A stretch of DNA of 64,000 nucleotides from Mucilaginibacter sp. OK098. GTDB taxonomy: Bacteria; Bacteroidota; Bacteroidia; Sphingobacteriales; Sphingobacteriaceae. The stretch is from the NCBI RefSeq assembly GCF_900142915.1, contig NZ_FRCM01000001.1, positions 620,001 to 684,000 of the forward strand. The letters run 5' to 3'. The notes beneath the pieces were generated by a model. That model did not search any database. It had not been told where the DNA came from and worked only from the letters and a program-made list of their open reading frames with translations. Positions 1 through 8,221 of this stretch are shown one piece after another; the stretch's first letter is position 1; every line of letters begins with the position of its first letter. Made by a program: the position numbers and the translations under genes.

Positions 1-318
1 ATCGCCGCAGCTAACGCCTGATACTACAGAGATAAGCAACTGTTTTTCGGCTTTTATAGATGGCTTTATTTCATCCAGTAATTTGTTTAACTGGTGCGGT
101 AAAACGGCTAACACTATAAAGTCAGCCTTTCGTACAGCTTTAAGATTATTATCAGTTACATGATAACCCAATTCTGCAAACTGTGTAAGTGCGCCAACAT
201 TTCTGCGGGTTAGCGAAATTTGCTGTGGTTTGCAAATCCCGGCTTTAACAAGTCCTTTTGCTAAAGAGAGGCCTATGTTGCCACTGCCCAATATGGCTAT
301 ATGTTGTTGTGAGTTCAT
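1..318 (-). CDS. proC: Pyrroline-5-carboxylate reductase, 3' part cut by window edge
   Basis: Last step of proline synthesis: NAD(P)H-dependent reduction of pyrroline-5-carboxylate in the cytoplasm. The visible N-terminal 106 residues begin MNSQQHIAILGSGNIG, a Rossmann beta strand with the G-x-G-x-x-G loop, followed by a helix and the LAVLPHQL region typical of ProC. The C-terminal dimerisation domain lies outside the window. The ATG overlaps the argB stop (ATGA), so translation is probably coupled to argB. Alternative: another 6-phosphogluconate-dehydrogenase-like reductase, less likely given the arginine context. Confidence 0.85.
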   Translation of the reverse strand, partial: MNSQQHIAILGSGNIGLSLAKGLVKAGICKPQQISLTRRNVGALTQFAELGYHVTDNNLKAVRKADFIVLAVLPHQLNKLLDEIKPSIKAEKQLLISVVSGVSCGD

Positions 319-1160
319 TTGCTTTTGCTTAAAAGTGTTCCAAAAGGTTTATTATGTTTCAATTTCCCCAGATCATTTGAATGGCCAATAATTACAGCTT
401 TAACTCCGCAGGCTATTGCAGTAAACGCATTATCCAGTTTGGGGAGCATCCCACTATGAATTATTTGCTGTGTTTTTAATACTTCATATTGTTGAGGGTC
501 GATTTCCTGGATCAGTGAATCCTCATCATCAATATCTTTCAATACGCCCTTTTTTTCAAAACAATAGATAAGGGTAGTTTGATATAGCTCTGAAAGCGTA
601 ACAGCTAATGCAGATGCAATAGTATCGGCATTGGTGTTTAACAGCTGACCTTCCCCATCGTGGGTTAGCGCGCAAAAAACGGGGGTAAAGCCGGCATCCA
701 TCAGGCTTTTTAAATTTGTGGACTTAATTGAATTTTCATCAATATCGCCTACAAAACCATAGTCAATAGTTTTAACAGGACGTTTTTTTGCACGGATAAA
801 ATCTCCGTCAGCGCCGGTAAGGCCAATTGCATTGGTTCCAAAACGTTGTAACTGCGCTACTATGTTTTTATTGATAAGGCCGCCGTACACCATAGTTACT
901 ACACGCAACGTTTCAATATCAGTGATCCTGCGTCCGTCAACAAGCTTAGGCTCAATGCCTAAAGTTTCAGAAAGCTGGGTAGCCACCTTACCGCCACCAT
1001 GCACTAAAATTTTAAAGCCATCAAGCGCTGTGAAATCTTTTAGAAAATTATGCAGGTTTTCGGAGTTATCAATAACGTTTCCACCAATTTTTACAATATA
1101 AAGACTATTAATCACCTCAACTTTATTGTCATTACCTGAAACTTTGCCAATTCTGCCCAT
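315..1160 (-). CDS. argB: Acetylglutamate kinase (N-acylglutamate kinase)
   Basis: Phosphorylates the gamma-carboxyl of N-acylglutamate, second step of arginine synthesis. The kinase core begins LYIVKIGGNVID, followed by VHGGGK (acyl-amino-acid and phosphate binding) and the NTNADTIASALA nucleotide region; amino-acid-kinase fold. At 281 residues it is slightly long: about 20 residues precede the core, and a GTG giving MINSLYIVKIGG is an alternative start. If this enzyme pairs with the ArgF' at 4991, the acyl group may be succinyl rather than acetyl. It lies apart from the argG-argF' cluster but on the same strand, and overlaps proC by 4 bp. Confidence 0.93.
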   Translation of the reverse strand: MGRIGKVSGNDNKVEVINSLYIVKIGGNVIDNSENLHNFLKDFTALDGFKILVHGGGKVATQLSETLGIEPKLVDGRRITDIETLRVVTMVYGGLINKNIVAQLQRFGTNAIGLTGADGDFIRAKKRPVKTIDYGFVGDIDENSIKSTNLKSLMDAGFTPVFCALTHDGEGQLLNTNADTIASALAVTLSELYQTTLIYCFEKKGVLKDIDDEDSLIQEIDPQQYEVLKTQQIIHSGMLPKLDNAFTAIACGVKAVIIGHSNDLGKLKHNKPFGTLLSKSK

Positions 1161-1179
1161 ATATTAGCCTTTATTATCC

Positions 1180-1203
1180 AATAGAAGTTAAAAATCTTCT
1201 ATT
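1180..1203. promoter_or_regulatory. Perfect dyad upstream of argB
   Basis: AATAGAAG, 8 nt, then CTTCTATT form a perfect inverted repeat 20-43 bp upstream of the argB ATG. It could be an operator or a leader hairpin. It does not match the E. coli ARG box that I know, and no binding protein can be named. The rest of the 304-bp divergent gap to ndh (1161-1464) is AT-rich with no other recognised element. Confidence 0.3.
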
Positions 1204-1464
1204 ATACTATCATTGCGGTTAAAAATAGCAAAAAAAAGCCTGTTTGTTTATATAAATGGTGAAAAAAAGCTCGTTTTTTTATTAAATGTAGTTTCGACAC
1301 GCGTTAATAAATAACCCTCCGGTTAAATTATGCTGGTATAGTAATTTAATATCCGGGTAATTTTTAAAACTGCTAAGTCAGTCAATTGTATATAAATGGC
1401 GCAGGCTGATAAGTTTACATCAGATTAATGAAAGATTGTGTATTATTGAAATTTATAAGCATAT

Positions 1465-2781
1465 ATGTTTACTGTTACATCCGAAAATAAAAATAATGGT
1501 TCCAAACCAAGAGTAGTGATCATAGGAGGAGGATTTGGTGGTTTGGCCTTAGCACAAAAATTAAAAAAAGCACCGGTTGAAATACTGCTGCTTGATAAAA
1601 ATAATTATCACACCTTTCAGCCTTTGCTTTACCAGGTTGCTATAGGCTCAATTGAGGCCGATTCCATTGGCTTCCCAATCCGCAGGATCTTTACCAAACA
1701 AAATAATTTTAGCTTTAATCTTGCCGAGGTAAAAAAGATAAACCCTGAAAGTAATACTGTAACTACTGATATAGGCACTGTACATTACGATTACCTGGTA
1801 ATTGCTACAGGTTCAAATACCAATTTTTTCGGGAATACGGAAATTGAGCATTTTGCCATGTCAATGAAGAACATTCCGGAGGCATTGAACTTACGGAGCC
1901 TGATCCTTCAAAACCTTGAAACTGCATTGGTTACTACAGACATGCGGGAGAAATTTGCCCTGATGACCTTTGTGGTTGTTGGCGGCGGACCAACAGGTGT
2001 GGAACTTTCCGGCGCATTGGCTGAGATGCGGCATTTAATTTTAGGGAAGGATTACCACGGCTTAAGTAAATACGATATGCGGGTTTACCTGGTTGAAGGT
2101 AAAGACAGGTTGCTGGCTGCCATGTCGCCCCAGGCATCGGAAAAGGCAAAAAAGTTTTTGACTGATGGAGATGTAACCATATTTAACAGTGCACACGTGC
2201 AAAGTTATGATGGGTTTTATTTAACCATTGATAACGGCAAGACAATAAAAACCCGTAATGTACTATGGGCAGCGGGGGTAAAGGGGGAGGTTCCGGATGG
2301 GATTCCTGCAGACATTATTACCCGTGGCAACCGGATCCAGACGGATGAGATAAACAGGGTAAAAGGTTATGAGAATATTTTTGCCATAGGCGATGTTTCT
2401 GCAATTATTACCCCCGAAACCCCAAACGGCCACCCGGGCGTAGCGCCGACTGCTATACAACAAGGGGAGTGGCTGGCTAAAAATTTGGTTAATTTAATCA
2501 ATAATCAGCCAACAACGCCGTTTGTATACAAAGACAAAGGCACATTAGCCACCATAGGCCGTAACCAAGCCGTTGCCGATTTGGGTAGACTCCGCTTCCA
2601 GGGCTTTTTTGCATGGCTGTTATGGGGATTTGTACACATCATGTCATTGGCAGGCTTTTCAAATAAGGGTATTATATTTTTTAGCTGGTTTATAAATTAT
2701 TTTAATAAAAATAGTGATAACAGGTTGATCGTAAGGAGTTTTAATACTGAAACAAGAAAGATCAACGAAGCGTCAAAATAG
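1465..2781 (+). CDS. ndh: Type II NADH dehydrogenase (NDH-2)
   Basis: Non-proton-pumping NADH:quinone oxidoreductase, a peripheral inner-membrane flavoprotein. The N-terminal FAD Rossmann motif (VVIIGGGFGGLALAQKL) is followed by the NYHTFQPLLYQVA stretch characteristic of NDH-2, a second nucleotide motif VVVGGGPTGVELSGAL for NADH, and the FAD-closing IFAIGDVSAI near residue 310. The C-terminal 60 residues hold amphipathic and hydrophobic helices (FFAWLLWGFVHIMSL) that anchor it to the membrane. Length (438) is normal. It is divergent from argB and 61 bp upstream of an antiporter, with which it may be co-transcribed. Confidence 0.93.
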   Translation: MFTVTSENKNNGSKPRVVIIGGGFGGLALAQKLKKAPVEILLLDKNNYHTFQPLLYQVAIGSIEADSIGFPIRRIFTKQNNFSFNLAEVKKINPESNTVTTDIGTVHYDYLVIATGSNTNFFGNTEIEHFAMSMKNIPEALNLRSLILQNLETALVTTDMREKFALMTFVVVGGGPTGVELSGALAEMRHLILGKDYHGLSKYDMRVYLVEGKDRLLAAMSPQASEKAKKFLTDGDVTIFNSAHVQSYDGFYLTIDNGKTIKTRNVLWAAGVKGEVPDGIPADIITRGNRIQTDEINRVKGYENIFAIGDVSAIITPETPNGHPGVAPTAIQQGEWLAKNLVNLINNQPTTPFVYKDKGTLATIGRNQAVADLGRLRFQGFFAWLLWGFVHIMSLAGFSNKGIIFFSWFINYFNKNSDNRLIVRSFNTETRKINEASK

Positions 2782-2815
2782 AAAATCTACAGTTTTAAAA
2801 ACATTGTTCCATTAA

Positions 2816-2832
2816 TTACCTTAGTAAGGTAA
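2816..2832. promoter_or_regulatory. Perfect palindrome before the antiporter gene
   Basis: TTACCTTA-G-TAAGGTAA is a perfect palindrome with 8-bp arms, ending 10 bp before the antiporter ATG and followed by a second small palindrome (AACTAGTT). It may be an operator or an RNA hairpin controlling initiation. No regulator is identifiable. Confidence 0.35.
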
Positions 2833-2842
2833 CTAGTTACTA

Positions 2843-4093
2843 ATGGGTCTGTTTTTAATCATTGCGCTGCTGATTATAGTCAGCGCTTTTTATTCATATA
2901 TTAATGCCCGCTATATTAAGCTACCGGGCACCATCGGCATTATTACCATAGCTATTATTGTTTCGGTTATCACCATTATTATTGATAAGCTCGATCCGGA
3001 AATAGCGCGTTACCTCACTGTTTTAGCAAAACACATCAACTTTTCAGGTACGGTATTAAACATAATGCTGGGTTTCCTGCTTTTTGCGGGATCGTTTAAT
3101 TCAAATACAAAAAGACTAAAGAAAGAACTAAGGCCAGTATTTGTTTTGAGCACACTCAGTGTAATCCTTTCAACTGTTGTTTTTGGCGCCTTATTTTATT
3201 ACGGCACTATGCTGTTTAAGATCCACATGTCGTTTGTTTATTGTCTTTTATTTGGCGCATTGATCTCGCCCACAGACCCGGTTGCTGTGGGTGCCATCAT
3301 CAAAAATTCAAAGCTGCCAACAAATCTGGCAACCATCATTTCAGGCGAATCACTATTTAATGACGGGGTGGGCCTGGTGCTTTTTATTACTATTCTGGAG
3401 GTCATAAACTCCGGTATTGATAATGTGAGCTTTGCACAAACTGCACTGTTATTTGTAAGAGAAGTTTTTGGAGGAGTTGCTTTAGGTATAATAATAGGCT
3501 TTGTAGCTTTCAGGTTAATGAAATCAATAACAGATTTTCAAACCATTGTGCTGGTTTCTTTATCCGTAGTAATGAGTGTTTCTGTTATCGCGTCTTATTT
3601 GGGACTGTCTATTCCATTGGCCGTAGTATCGGCAGGCTTGTTTATGGGGAACAGGACGATCAATATTGACGAGAAAGAACGATCGCACGAGGCATTGGAA
3701 AAATTCTGGCAACTGATAGATGAAATGCTGAATACCATTTTGTTTGTGATGATAGGCTTACAGATGGTGAACCTGCCTTATATTACCAACTATTGGTTAA
3801 CGGGTGGGATAGCCATTGTGCTTATTTTGATAGCCCGCTGGTTAAGTATATTATTGCCGTTAACATTTCTGCGCCGTACATTGAATGTTAATTATAAAAA
3901 CATTAATATTTTAACATGGGCAGGGGTAAGAGGAGGGATTTCTATTGCGCTGGCATTGTCATTGCCCGCTAGTCCGTATAGGCATGTTATATTGTGCGGG
4001 AGTTATTTTATAGTGATATTTTCTATTGTGGTGCAGGGATTAACATTGAATAAGTTGATCAATTCATCGTTGAGGGAGAAGGAAGTAAGTTAG
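2843..4093 (+). CDS. CPA1-family Na+/H+ antiporter (NhaP type)
   Basis: Cation/proton antiporter of the inner membrane. The 416 residues are almost entirely hydrophobic, about 12-13 membrane segments. Family motifs present are SPTDPVAV, GESLFNDGVG (the ND pair of the ion site) and WAGVRGGISIALALSLP. There is no long cytosolic tail, unlike the other CPA1 protein at 54191. Located 61 bp after ndh, so the two may link respiratory NADH oxidation and pH or Na+ homeostasis, which is inferred from position only. Ion preference (Na+ or K+) cannot be read from sequence. Confidence 0.88.
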   Translation: MGLFLIIALLIIVSAFYSYINARYIKLPGTIGIITIAIIVSVITIIIDKLDPEIARYLTVLAKHINFSGTVLNIMLGFLLFAGSFNSNTKRLKKELRPVFVLSTLSVILSTVVFGALFYYGTMLFKIHMSFVYCLLFGALISPTDPVAVGAIIKNSKLPTNLATIISGESLFNDGVGLVLFITILEVINSGIDNVSFAQTALLFVREVFGGVALGIIIGFVAFRLMKSITDFQTIVLVSLSVVMSVSVIASYLGLSIPLAVVSAGLFMGNRTINIDEKERSHEALEKFWQLIDEMLNTILFVMIGLQMVNLPYITNYWLTGGIAIVLILIARWLSILLPLTFLRRTLNVNYKNINILTWAGVRGGISIALALSLPASPYRHVILCGSYFIVIFSIVVQGLTLNKLINSSLREKEVS

Positions 4094-4131
4094 ATGATAT
4101 CATTACTCACCAGCTTATCTCCATTTTGACC

Positions 4132-4273
4132 GCTCCATCGGAGCGAAATATTGGTAGAAACATAAGCGAAAAGATTTTCGCTCCGTAGGTGCGTAACAAA
4201 ACGCGGGGTTACGCGCCTACGGAGCGCCATAAATTTATGATTGTGTTTCTACCAATATTTGACTCCGATGGAG
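4132..4273. repeat. Nested palindromic intergenic repeat (REP/MITE-like)
   Basis: Outer arms (4132-4165 and about 4237-4273) are imperfect inverted copies carrying a GGAG hairpin and ATATTGGTAGAAACA. Inner arms 4179-4197 and 4208-4226 are inverted copies of CGCTCCGTAGGYGCGTAAC differing at one base. The element fills most of the gap between the convergent antiporter and PaiB genes. It has no coding capacity; it could act as a bidirectional terminator or be a non-autonomous mobile repeat. A related short hairpin occurs at 27726-27740. Confidence 0.75.
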
Positions 4274-4296
4274 TCTGAGATGTTAACGAAATAATT

Positions 4297-4908
4297 CTAT
4301 TTTTTTAACGATTTCATATAATCAGCAATTTCTTTTTCATTGTTATTGGCTGATTTTCCTAAATCTTCAATAATGTTTTCCTGTTCCTTTTCGGTGCGGT
4401 TTTGACTCAGTTTCTTTTTGGCTTGCAGATCATCCACTACAATTTGAAAGGCGACAATGCCCTTCATCATTTTTTGCTTGTAATCATCAGGAAGGCTTTC
4501 GTATTGCTTTAAGTAATCGGCATCGTAATATTTAATGGTTTCCTTTAATAAAGCGGATTTGTTTTCTTCACCATCCAATAATAAACAATTGCCATAGGCA
4601 TGTACAGCTAAATAGTTCCAAGTAGGTACGTTTGCTTCCTTTTCGTAGTTTTTAGGCGAGATATAGGCATGAGGCTCGGTAAATATTACCAGCGCCCGGT
4701 TGTTTATAATATCAGCGGATTGCGGGTTTGCTTTTGCAAAATGGGATGAGATTACAACTTTTCCATCAACCTCTCTTACTATGAAAGGTAAATGTGTAGC
4801 TGATGGAATGCCATCTTTAACCGTCACGATAGTTGCAAAGCTATAACGTTGCATAAAGCTGATAGCTTCCGGCTGATTTGGAAAATGGTTGAAGGATGGT
4901 ATGTACAT
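4297..4908 (-). CDS. PaiB-family FMN-binding protein
   Basis: The 203-residue protein opens MYIPSFNHFPNQPEAISFM and continues with the split-barrel flavin-binding fold (ATIVTVKDGIPSATHLPF, HFAKANPQ, VPTWNYLAVHAYG) that defines PaiB. Bacillus PaiB is described as a transcriptional regulator of sporulation and protease genes; in Bacteroidota the role is unknown and a flavin-dependent oxidoreductase function is equally possible. The C-terminal 50 residues are charged and lysine-rich. It follows argF' by 82 bp on the same strand, so it may be read through from the arginine operon. Confidence 0.8.
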   Translation of the reverse strand: MYIPSFNHFPNQPEAISFMQRYSFATIVTVKDGIPSATHLPFIVREVDGKVVISSHFAKANPQSADIINNRALVIFTEPHAYISPKNYEKEANVPTWNYLAVHAYGNCLLLDGEENKSALLKETIKYYDADYLKQYESLPDDYKQKMMKGIVAFQIVVDDLQAKKKLSQNRTEKEQENIIEDLGKSANNNEKEIADYMKSLKK

Positions 4909-4990
4909 ATTTTAGTTGTAACGGTTGTAAACGTTGTAAGGGTTATAATTGTTAAACCTATTCAACTTAATCCAACCTAATCTAACTCAA

Positions 4991-5941
4991 TCAACTTAAA
5001 GATTCCAGCATCCGCTTTAATACCGCCTGTGCTGCCCAAACACGGTTTGCTGCTTCATGAACTACTATGGAACTCTCACCATCTAAGATCTCATCAGAAA
5101 GCTCCAAATTACGCCTTACCGGCAGGCAATGCATAATTTTTGCACTGTTGGTGATCTTTAACTTTTCGTTAGTCAACATCCAATCCTCATTGCCCGGGAA
5201 AATCTTTCCATAAGGCTCATACGCCGACCAGTTTTTTACATAGATAAAATCGGCATCAGCCAAAGCTTCATCCTGGTTATTGGTAATTTTGGCGCCTTTT
5301 GTAAAATCGGTGCTAAGCTCGTAACCCTTTGGATGGGTTATGGTAAAATCGACATCGGCCCTGCACATCCATTCGGAAAATGAATTTGGTACTGCCTGGG
5401 GTAATGGTTTTATATGCGGAGCCCAGGTTAAAACTACTTTGGGTTTGCTGCGGGTTTTTAATTCTTCAATAGTTACTAAATCAGCCAGACTTTGCAGCGG
5501 GTGACGGGTTGCCGATTCAAGGCTCACTACAGGCACACCGCAAAACTGCACGAATTTGTTAAAGATCATTTCGCTATAATCTTCCTTCCGATCTTTTAAT
5601 CCGGGGAAAGAGCGCACACCAATAATATCCGCATACTGGCCCATAACTGCAGCAGCTTCACGAATGTGTTCAACCGTATTGCCGTTCATTATCACGTTAT
5701 CGCGCAACTCCAATGCCCAGCCTTCTTTATCCATGTTCAGCACCATCACATTCATACCCAGGTTAAGGGCTGCTTTTTGCGTACTCATACGGGTACGCAG
5801 GCTCGGATTCAAAAAAACGAGCGCCATTGTCTTGTTTTCTCCCAAATCCTTATAGGCATAAGGGAATTGTTTCAAATGTAAAGCCTCTTTAACAAGCTCA
5901 TTTATATCAGGAACATCGTTTACAGAAGAAAATAGTTTCAT
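4991..5941 (-). CDS. argF': ArgF' N-acylornithine transcarbamylase (acyl specificity unsettled)
   Basis: Transfers carbamoyl from carbamoyl phosphate to N-succinyl- or N-acetylornithine. Carbamoyl-phosphate motif SLRTRMSTQKAALNLGMNV (residues 47-65), HPLQSLAD, WAPHIKPLPQAVPNSF and HCLPVRRN are present; length 316 matches the Bacteroides enzyme. Residue 90, which separates succinyl- (Pro) from acetyl-specific (Glu) enzymes in published structures, is Val here by ungapped comparison with the Bacteroides fragilis sequence as I remember it. The gene follows argD by 21 bp in the operon. Ordinary ornithine transcarbamylase is unlikely because of the Bacteroidota-specific motifs. Confidence 0.88.
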   Translation of the reverse strand: MKLFSSVNDVPDINELVKEALHLKQFPYAYKDLGENKTMALVFLNPSLRTRMSTQKAALNLGMNVMVLNMDKEGWALELRDNVIMNGNTVEHIREAAAVMGQYADIIGVRSFPGLKDRKEDYSEMIFNKFVQFCGVPVVSLESATRHPLQSLADLVTIEELKTRSKPKVVLTWAPHIKPLPQAVPNSFSEWMCRADVDFTITHPKGYELSTDFTKGAKITNNQDEALADADFIYVKNWSAYEPYGKIFPGNEDWMLTNEKLKITNSAKIMHCLPVRRNLELSDEILDGESSIVVHEAANRVWAAQAVLKRMLESLS

Positions 5942-5962
5942 GGCGTGATAAAATGGTAATGG

Positions 5963-7090
5963 TTATTGATTTAATACGGTTGTAAATGCGTCTAAAAACC
6001 TATCTGCATGTGCTTTTGTTAAATTAAGTGCAGGTAAGAGTCTTACTACGTTTGGCTTTGCCTCACCCGTGAATATGTGATGCTTAAATAAAAGCTCCTT
6101 ACGTGCATGAGCAAATTCAGCAGGCAATTCAATGCCAATCATTAACCCACGGCCACGTACTTCGGTAACCTGTTTAAACTTTTTAATTTCCTCAATCAGG
6201 TAGCCACCAACTTCTGCAGCGTTTTGCATTAGGTTATCCCGCTCCATTACTTCAAGCACCGCTAAACCTGCAGCACAGGCAAGGTGGTTACCACCAAATG
6301 TAGTACCCAGCATACCATAAGAGGGCTGAATTTTAGGCGATATGATAATACCGCCAACAGGAAAGCCATTGCCCATACCTTTAGCCATGGTATAAATATC
6401 GGCATTGATACCGGCATAATCATGCGAGAAGAATTTACCGGTTCGTCCGTAACCGCACTGTACAGAATCTGCAATAAAAACGGCATTGTTGGCATCACAT
6501 AGTGACCTTATCTTTTGCAAAAAGCTTTCAGGCGCTACCTGGATACCGCCAACGCCCTGGATGCCTTCGATAATAACAGATGAAATTTCATTTTCGGCAA
6601 ATGCCTGCTCTAAAGCTGCTTCATCTTTCCATGGTAAAAAGATAGCATTATCAGTTTCGTTTACCGGAGCAACAATTTTAGGATTATCAGTAACGGCAAC
6701 AGCCAAAGAAGTACGCCCGTGAAAAGCGCCGGTAAAAGCAATTACTTTCTTTTTACCATTATAAAAAGATGCCAGCTTTAAGGCATTCTCATTTGCTTCA
6801 GCACCTGAGTTACATAAAAATAGTTGATAATCTTCTTTACCAGAAACATGGCCTAATTTCTCAGCCAGTTGTTTTTGCAAAGGGATTTCAATAGAATTTG
6901 AATAAAATCCTATCTGGTGCAGCTGATCTTCCAATCGTTTAACATAATGCGGATTGGTATGACCGATAGAAATAACCGCATGGCCTCCATAAAGATCTAA
7001 ATACTCAGTACCCTTGTCGTCATATACAAGACTGCCAACACCTTTTACAATATTTATTGGATTGATAGGATAAACGTCGAATAACTTCAT
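5963..7090 (-). CDS. argD: Acylornithine aminotransferase (PLP)
   Basis: Class III PLP aminotransferase converting N-acylglutamate semialdehyde to N-acylornithine with glutamate as donor. NSGAEANENALKLA (95-108) binds PLP phosphate; IADSVQCGYGRTGKFF carries the cofactor Asp208; TMAKGMGNGFPVGG carries the Schiff-base lysine, Lys237. Length 375 is normal. It lies 144 bp after argC, a gap that holds an inverted repeat, and 21 bp before argF'. Ornithine or 4-aminobutyrate aminotransferase activity cannot be excluded from sequence, but the operon decides for ArgD. Confidence 0.92.
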   Translation of the reverse strand: MKLFDVYPINPINIVKGVGSLVYDDKGTEYLDLYGGHAVISIGHTNPHYVKRLEDQLHQIGFYSNSIEIPLQKQLAEKLGHVSGKEDYQLFLCNSGAEANENALKLASFYNGKKKVIAFTGAFHGRTSLAVAVTDNPKIVAPVNETDNAIFLPWKDEAALEQAFAENEISSVIIEGIQGVGGIQVAPESFLQKIRSLCDANNAVFIADSVQCGYGRTGKFFSHDYAGINADIYTMAKGMGNGFPVGGIIISPKIQPSYGMLGTTFGGNHLACAAGLAVLEVMERDNLMQNAAEVGGYLIEEIKKFKQVTEVRGRGLMIGIELPAEFAHARKELLFKHHIFTGEAKPNVVRLLPALNLTKAHADRFLDAFTTVLNQ

Positions 7091-7098
7091 TTTTTTGA

Positions 7099-7229
7099 GG
7101 TGAAAGGTAAAAGGCGAAAGGTTTCCGCATCCTACTCAATTTATATCTAATTATTTACTTATCAAGATGAATGAATAACTGGCTAGTGTTGGATTCTCAC
7201 CTTTCGCCTTTTACCTTTATCCTTTCACC
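7099..7229. repeat. Inverted repeat between argC and argD
   Basis: The left arm (7099-7121, GGTGAAAGGTAAAAGGCGAAAGG) is mirrored by 7199-7229, which holds CCTTTCGCCTTTTACC and CCTTTCACC. A related purine-rich tract (AAAGGCGAAAG) follows the GMC gene near 20535, so this looks like a dispersed family of short repeats. In RNA it would make a long stem inside the operon and could tune argD expression or mRNA stability. Confidence 0.6.
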
Positions 7230-7234
7230 TTCTT

Positions 7235-8221
7235 CTAAAATCCGGTTGCTTTTAACCGTAAACCCGCCTTTTCGTCCAACCCAAACATCAGGTTCATATT
7301 CTGCACAGCTTGTCCCGAAGCGCCTTTTAGCAAATTATCTAAAATGCTAATAATCAAAAGCTTGTTGCCATGTTTCTTGACCTGGATAAAGCATTTATTG
7401 GTATTTACAATTTGCTTTAAGTCGATATCATGCCTGGTTACATGTGTGAACGGATGCGCATCATAATATTGATGATACAGTTTTAATGCTTCCGCATCTG
7501 ACAAATCAGTATCAAGATACATGGATGCGATTATCCCACGGGTAAAATCACCACGGTACGGGATGAAATTTATTGCCTGGTTAAAGCCTGATTGTAATTG
7601 TCTTAGCGACTGCCCGATCTCGTTTAAATGTTGATGTTCGAATGCTTTGTAAACCGAAAGGTTATCATTACGCCAGGTAAAATGTGTAGTGGCTGACGGA
7701 CTTTGCCCGGCACCTGTTGAACCTGTTGTTGCCGTAACATGCACCTCGCTGTTTAATAAGCCCTTTGATGCCAATGGGAGCAGACCTAATTGCAAACACG
7801 TAGCAAAACAACCTGGGTTGGCAATATTACTTGCTTGTTTAATAGCTTCACGATTTAACTCAGGTAACCCGTAAGTAAAGCTTTTTGTTTTAAGCTTTGA
7901 GCTTTGAGTCAATCTAAAATCCTGGCTTAGGTCAATGATCTTAATATTATCAGGGATTGGGTTTGCTTCCAAAAACTTTTTAGCATCGCCATGCCCAACA
8001 CAAAGAAACAGCACGTCAATATTATAAGCCAGCTCAGCAGCAAACTTAAGGTCGGTATCGCCAAACAGGTCGGTATGCACATCATAAACATGGTTGCCCG
8101 CATTGCTGGTGCTGTGCACAAAAGAGATCTCCACATTGGGATGGTTGATCAGGATCCGAAGCATTTCTCCTCCGGTATAACCTGCCCCGCCAACAATTCC
8201 TGCTCTTATTTTAGTTTCCAT
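7235..8221 (-). CDS. argC: N-acetyl-gamma-glutamyl-phosphate reductase
   Basis: NADPH-dependent reduction of N-acylglutamyl phosphate to the semialdehyde. The Rossmann start IRAGIVGGAGYTGGEMLRIL and the catalytic cysteine in NPGCFATCLQLGLLPL (Cys138) are clear, with the FIPYRGDFTRGI and LKGASGQAVQNMN segments of the family toward the C-terminus. Length 328 is usual. The ATG lies inside argG: the two genes overlap by 11 bp, which suggests translational coupling. Third step of the arginine route in this cluster. Confidence 0.95.
   Translation of the reverse strand: METKIRAGIVGGAGYTGGEMLRILINHPNVEISFVHSTSNAGNHVYDVHTDLFGDTDLKFAAELAYNIDVLFLCVGHGDAKKFLEANPIPDNIKIIDLSQDFRLTQSSKLKTKSFTYGLPELNREAIKQASNIANPGCFATCLQLGLLPLASKGLLNSEVHVTATTGSTGAGQSPSATTHFTWRNDNLSVYKAFEHQHLNEIGQSLRQLQSGFNQAINFIPYRGDFTRGIIASMYLDTDLSDAEALKLYHQYYDAHPFTHVTRHDIDLKQIVNTNKCFIQVKKHGNKLLIISILDNLLKGASGQAVQNMNLMFGLDEKAGLRLKATGF

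Noticed and set aside
1178..1203. ArgR box upstream of argB
   Set aside because: A dyad is present but its sequence does not match the known ARG box pattern, so no ArgR claim is made.
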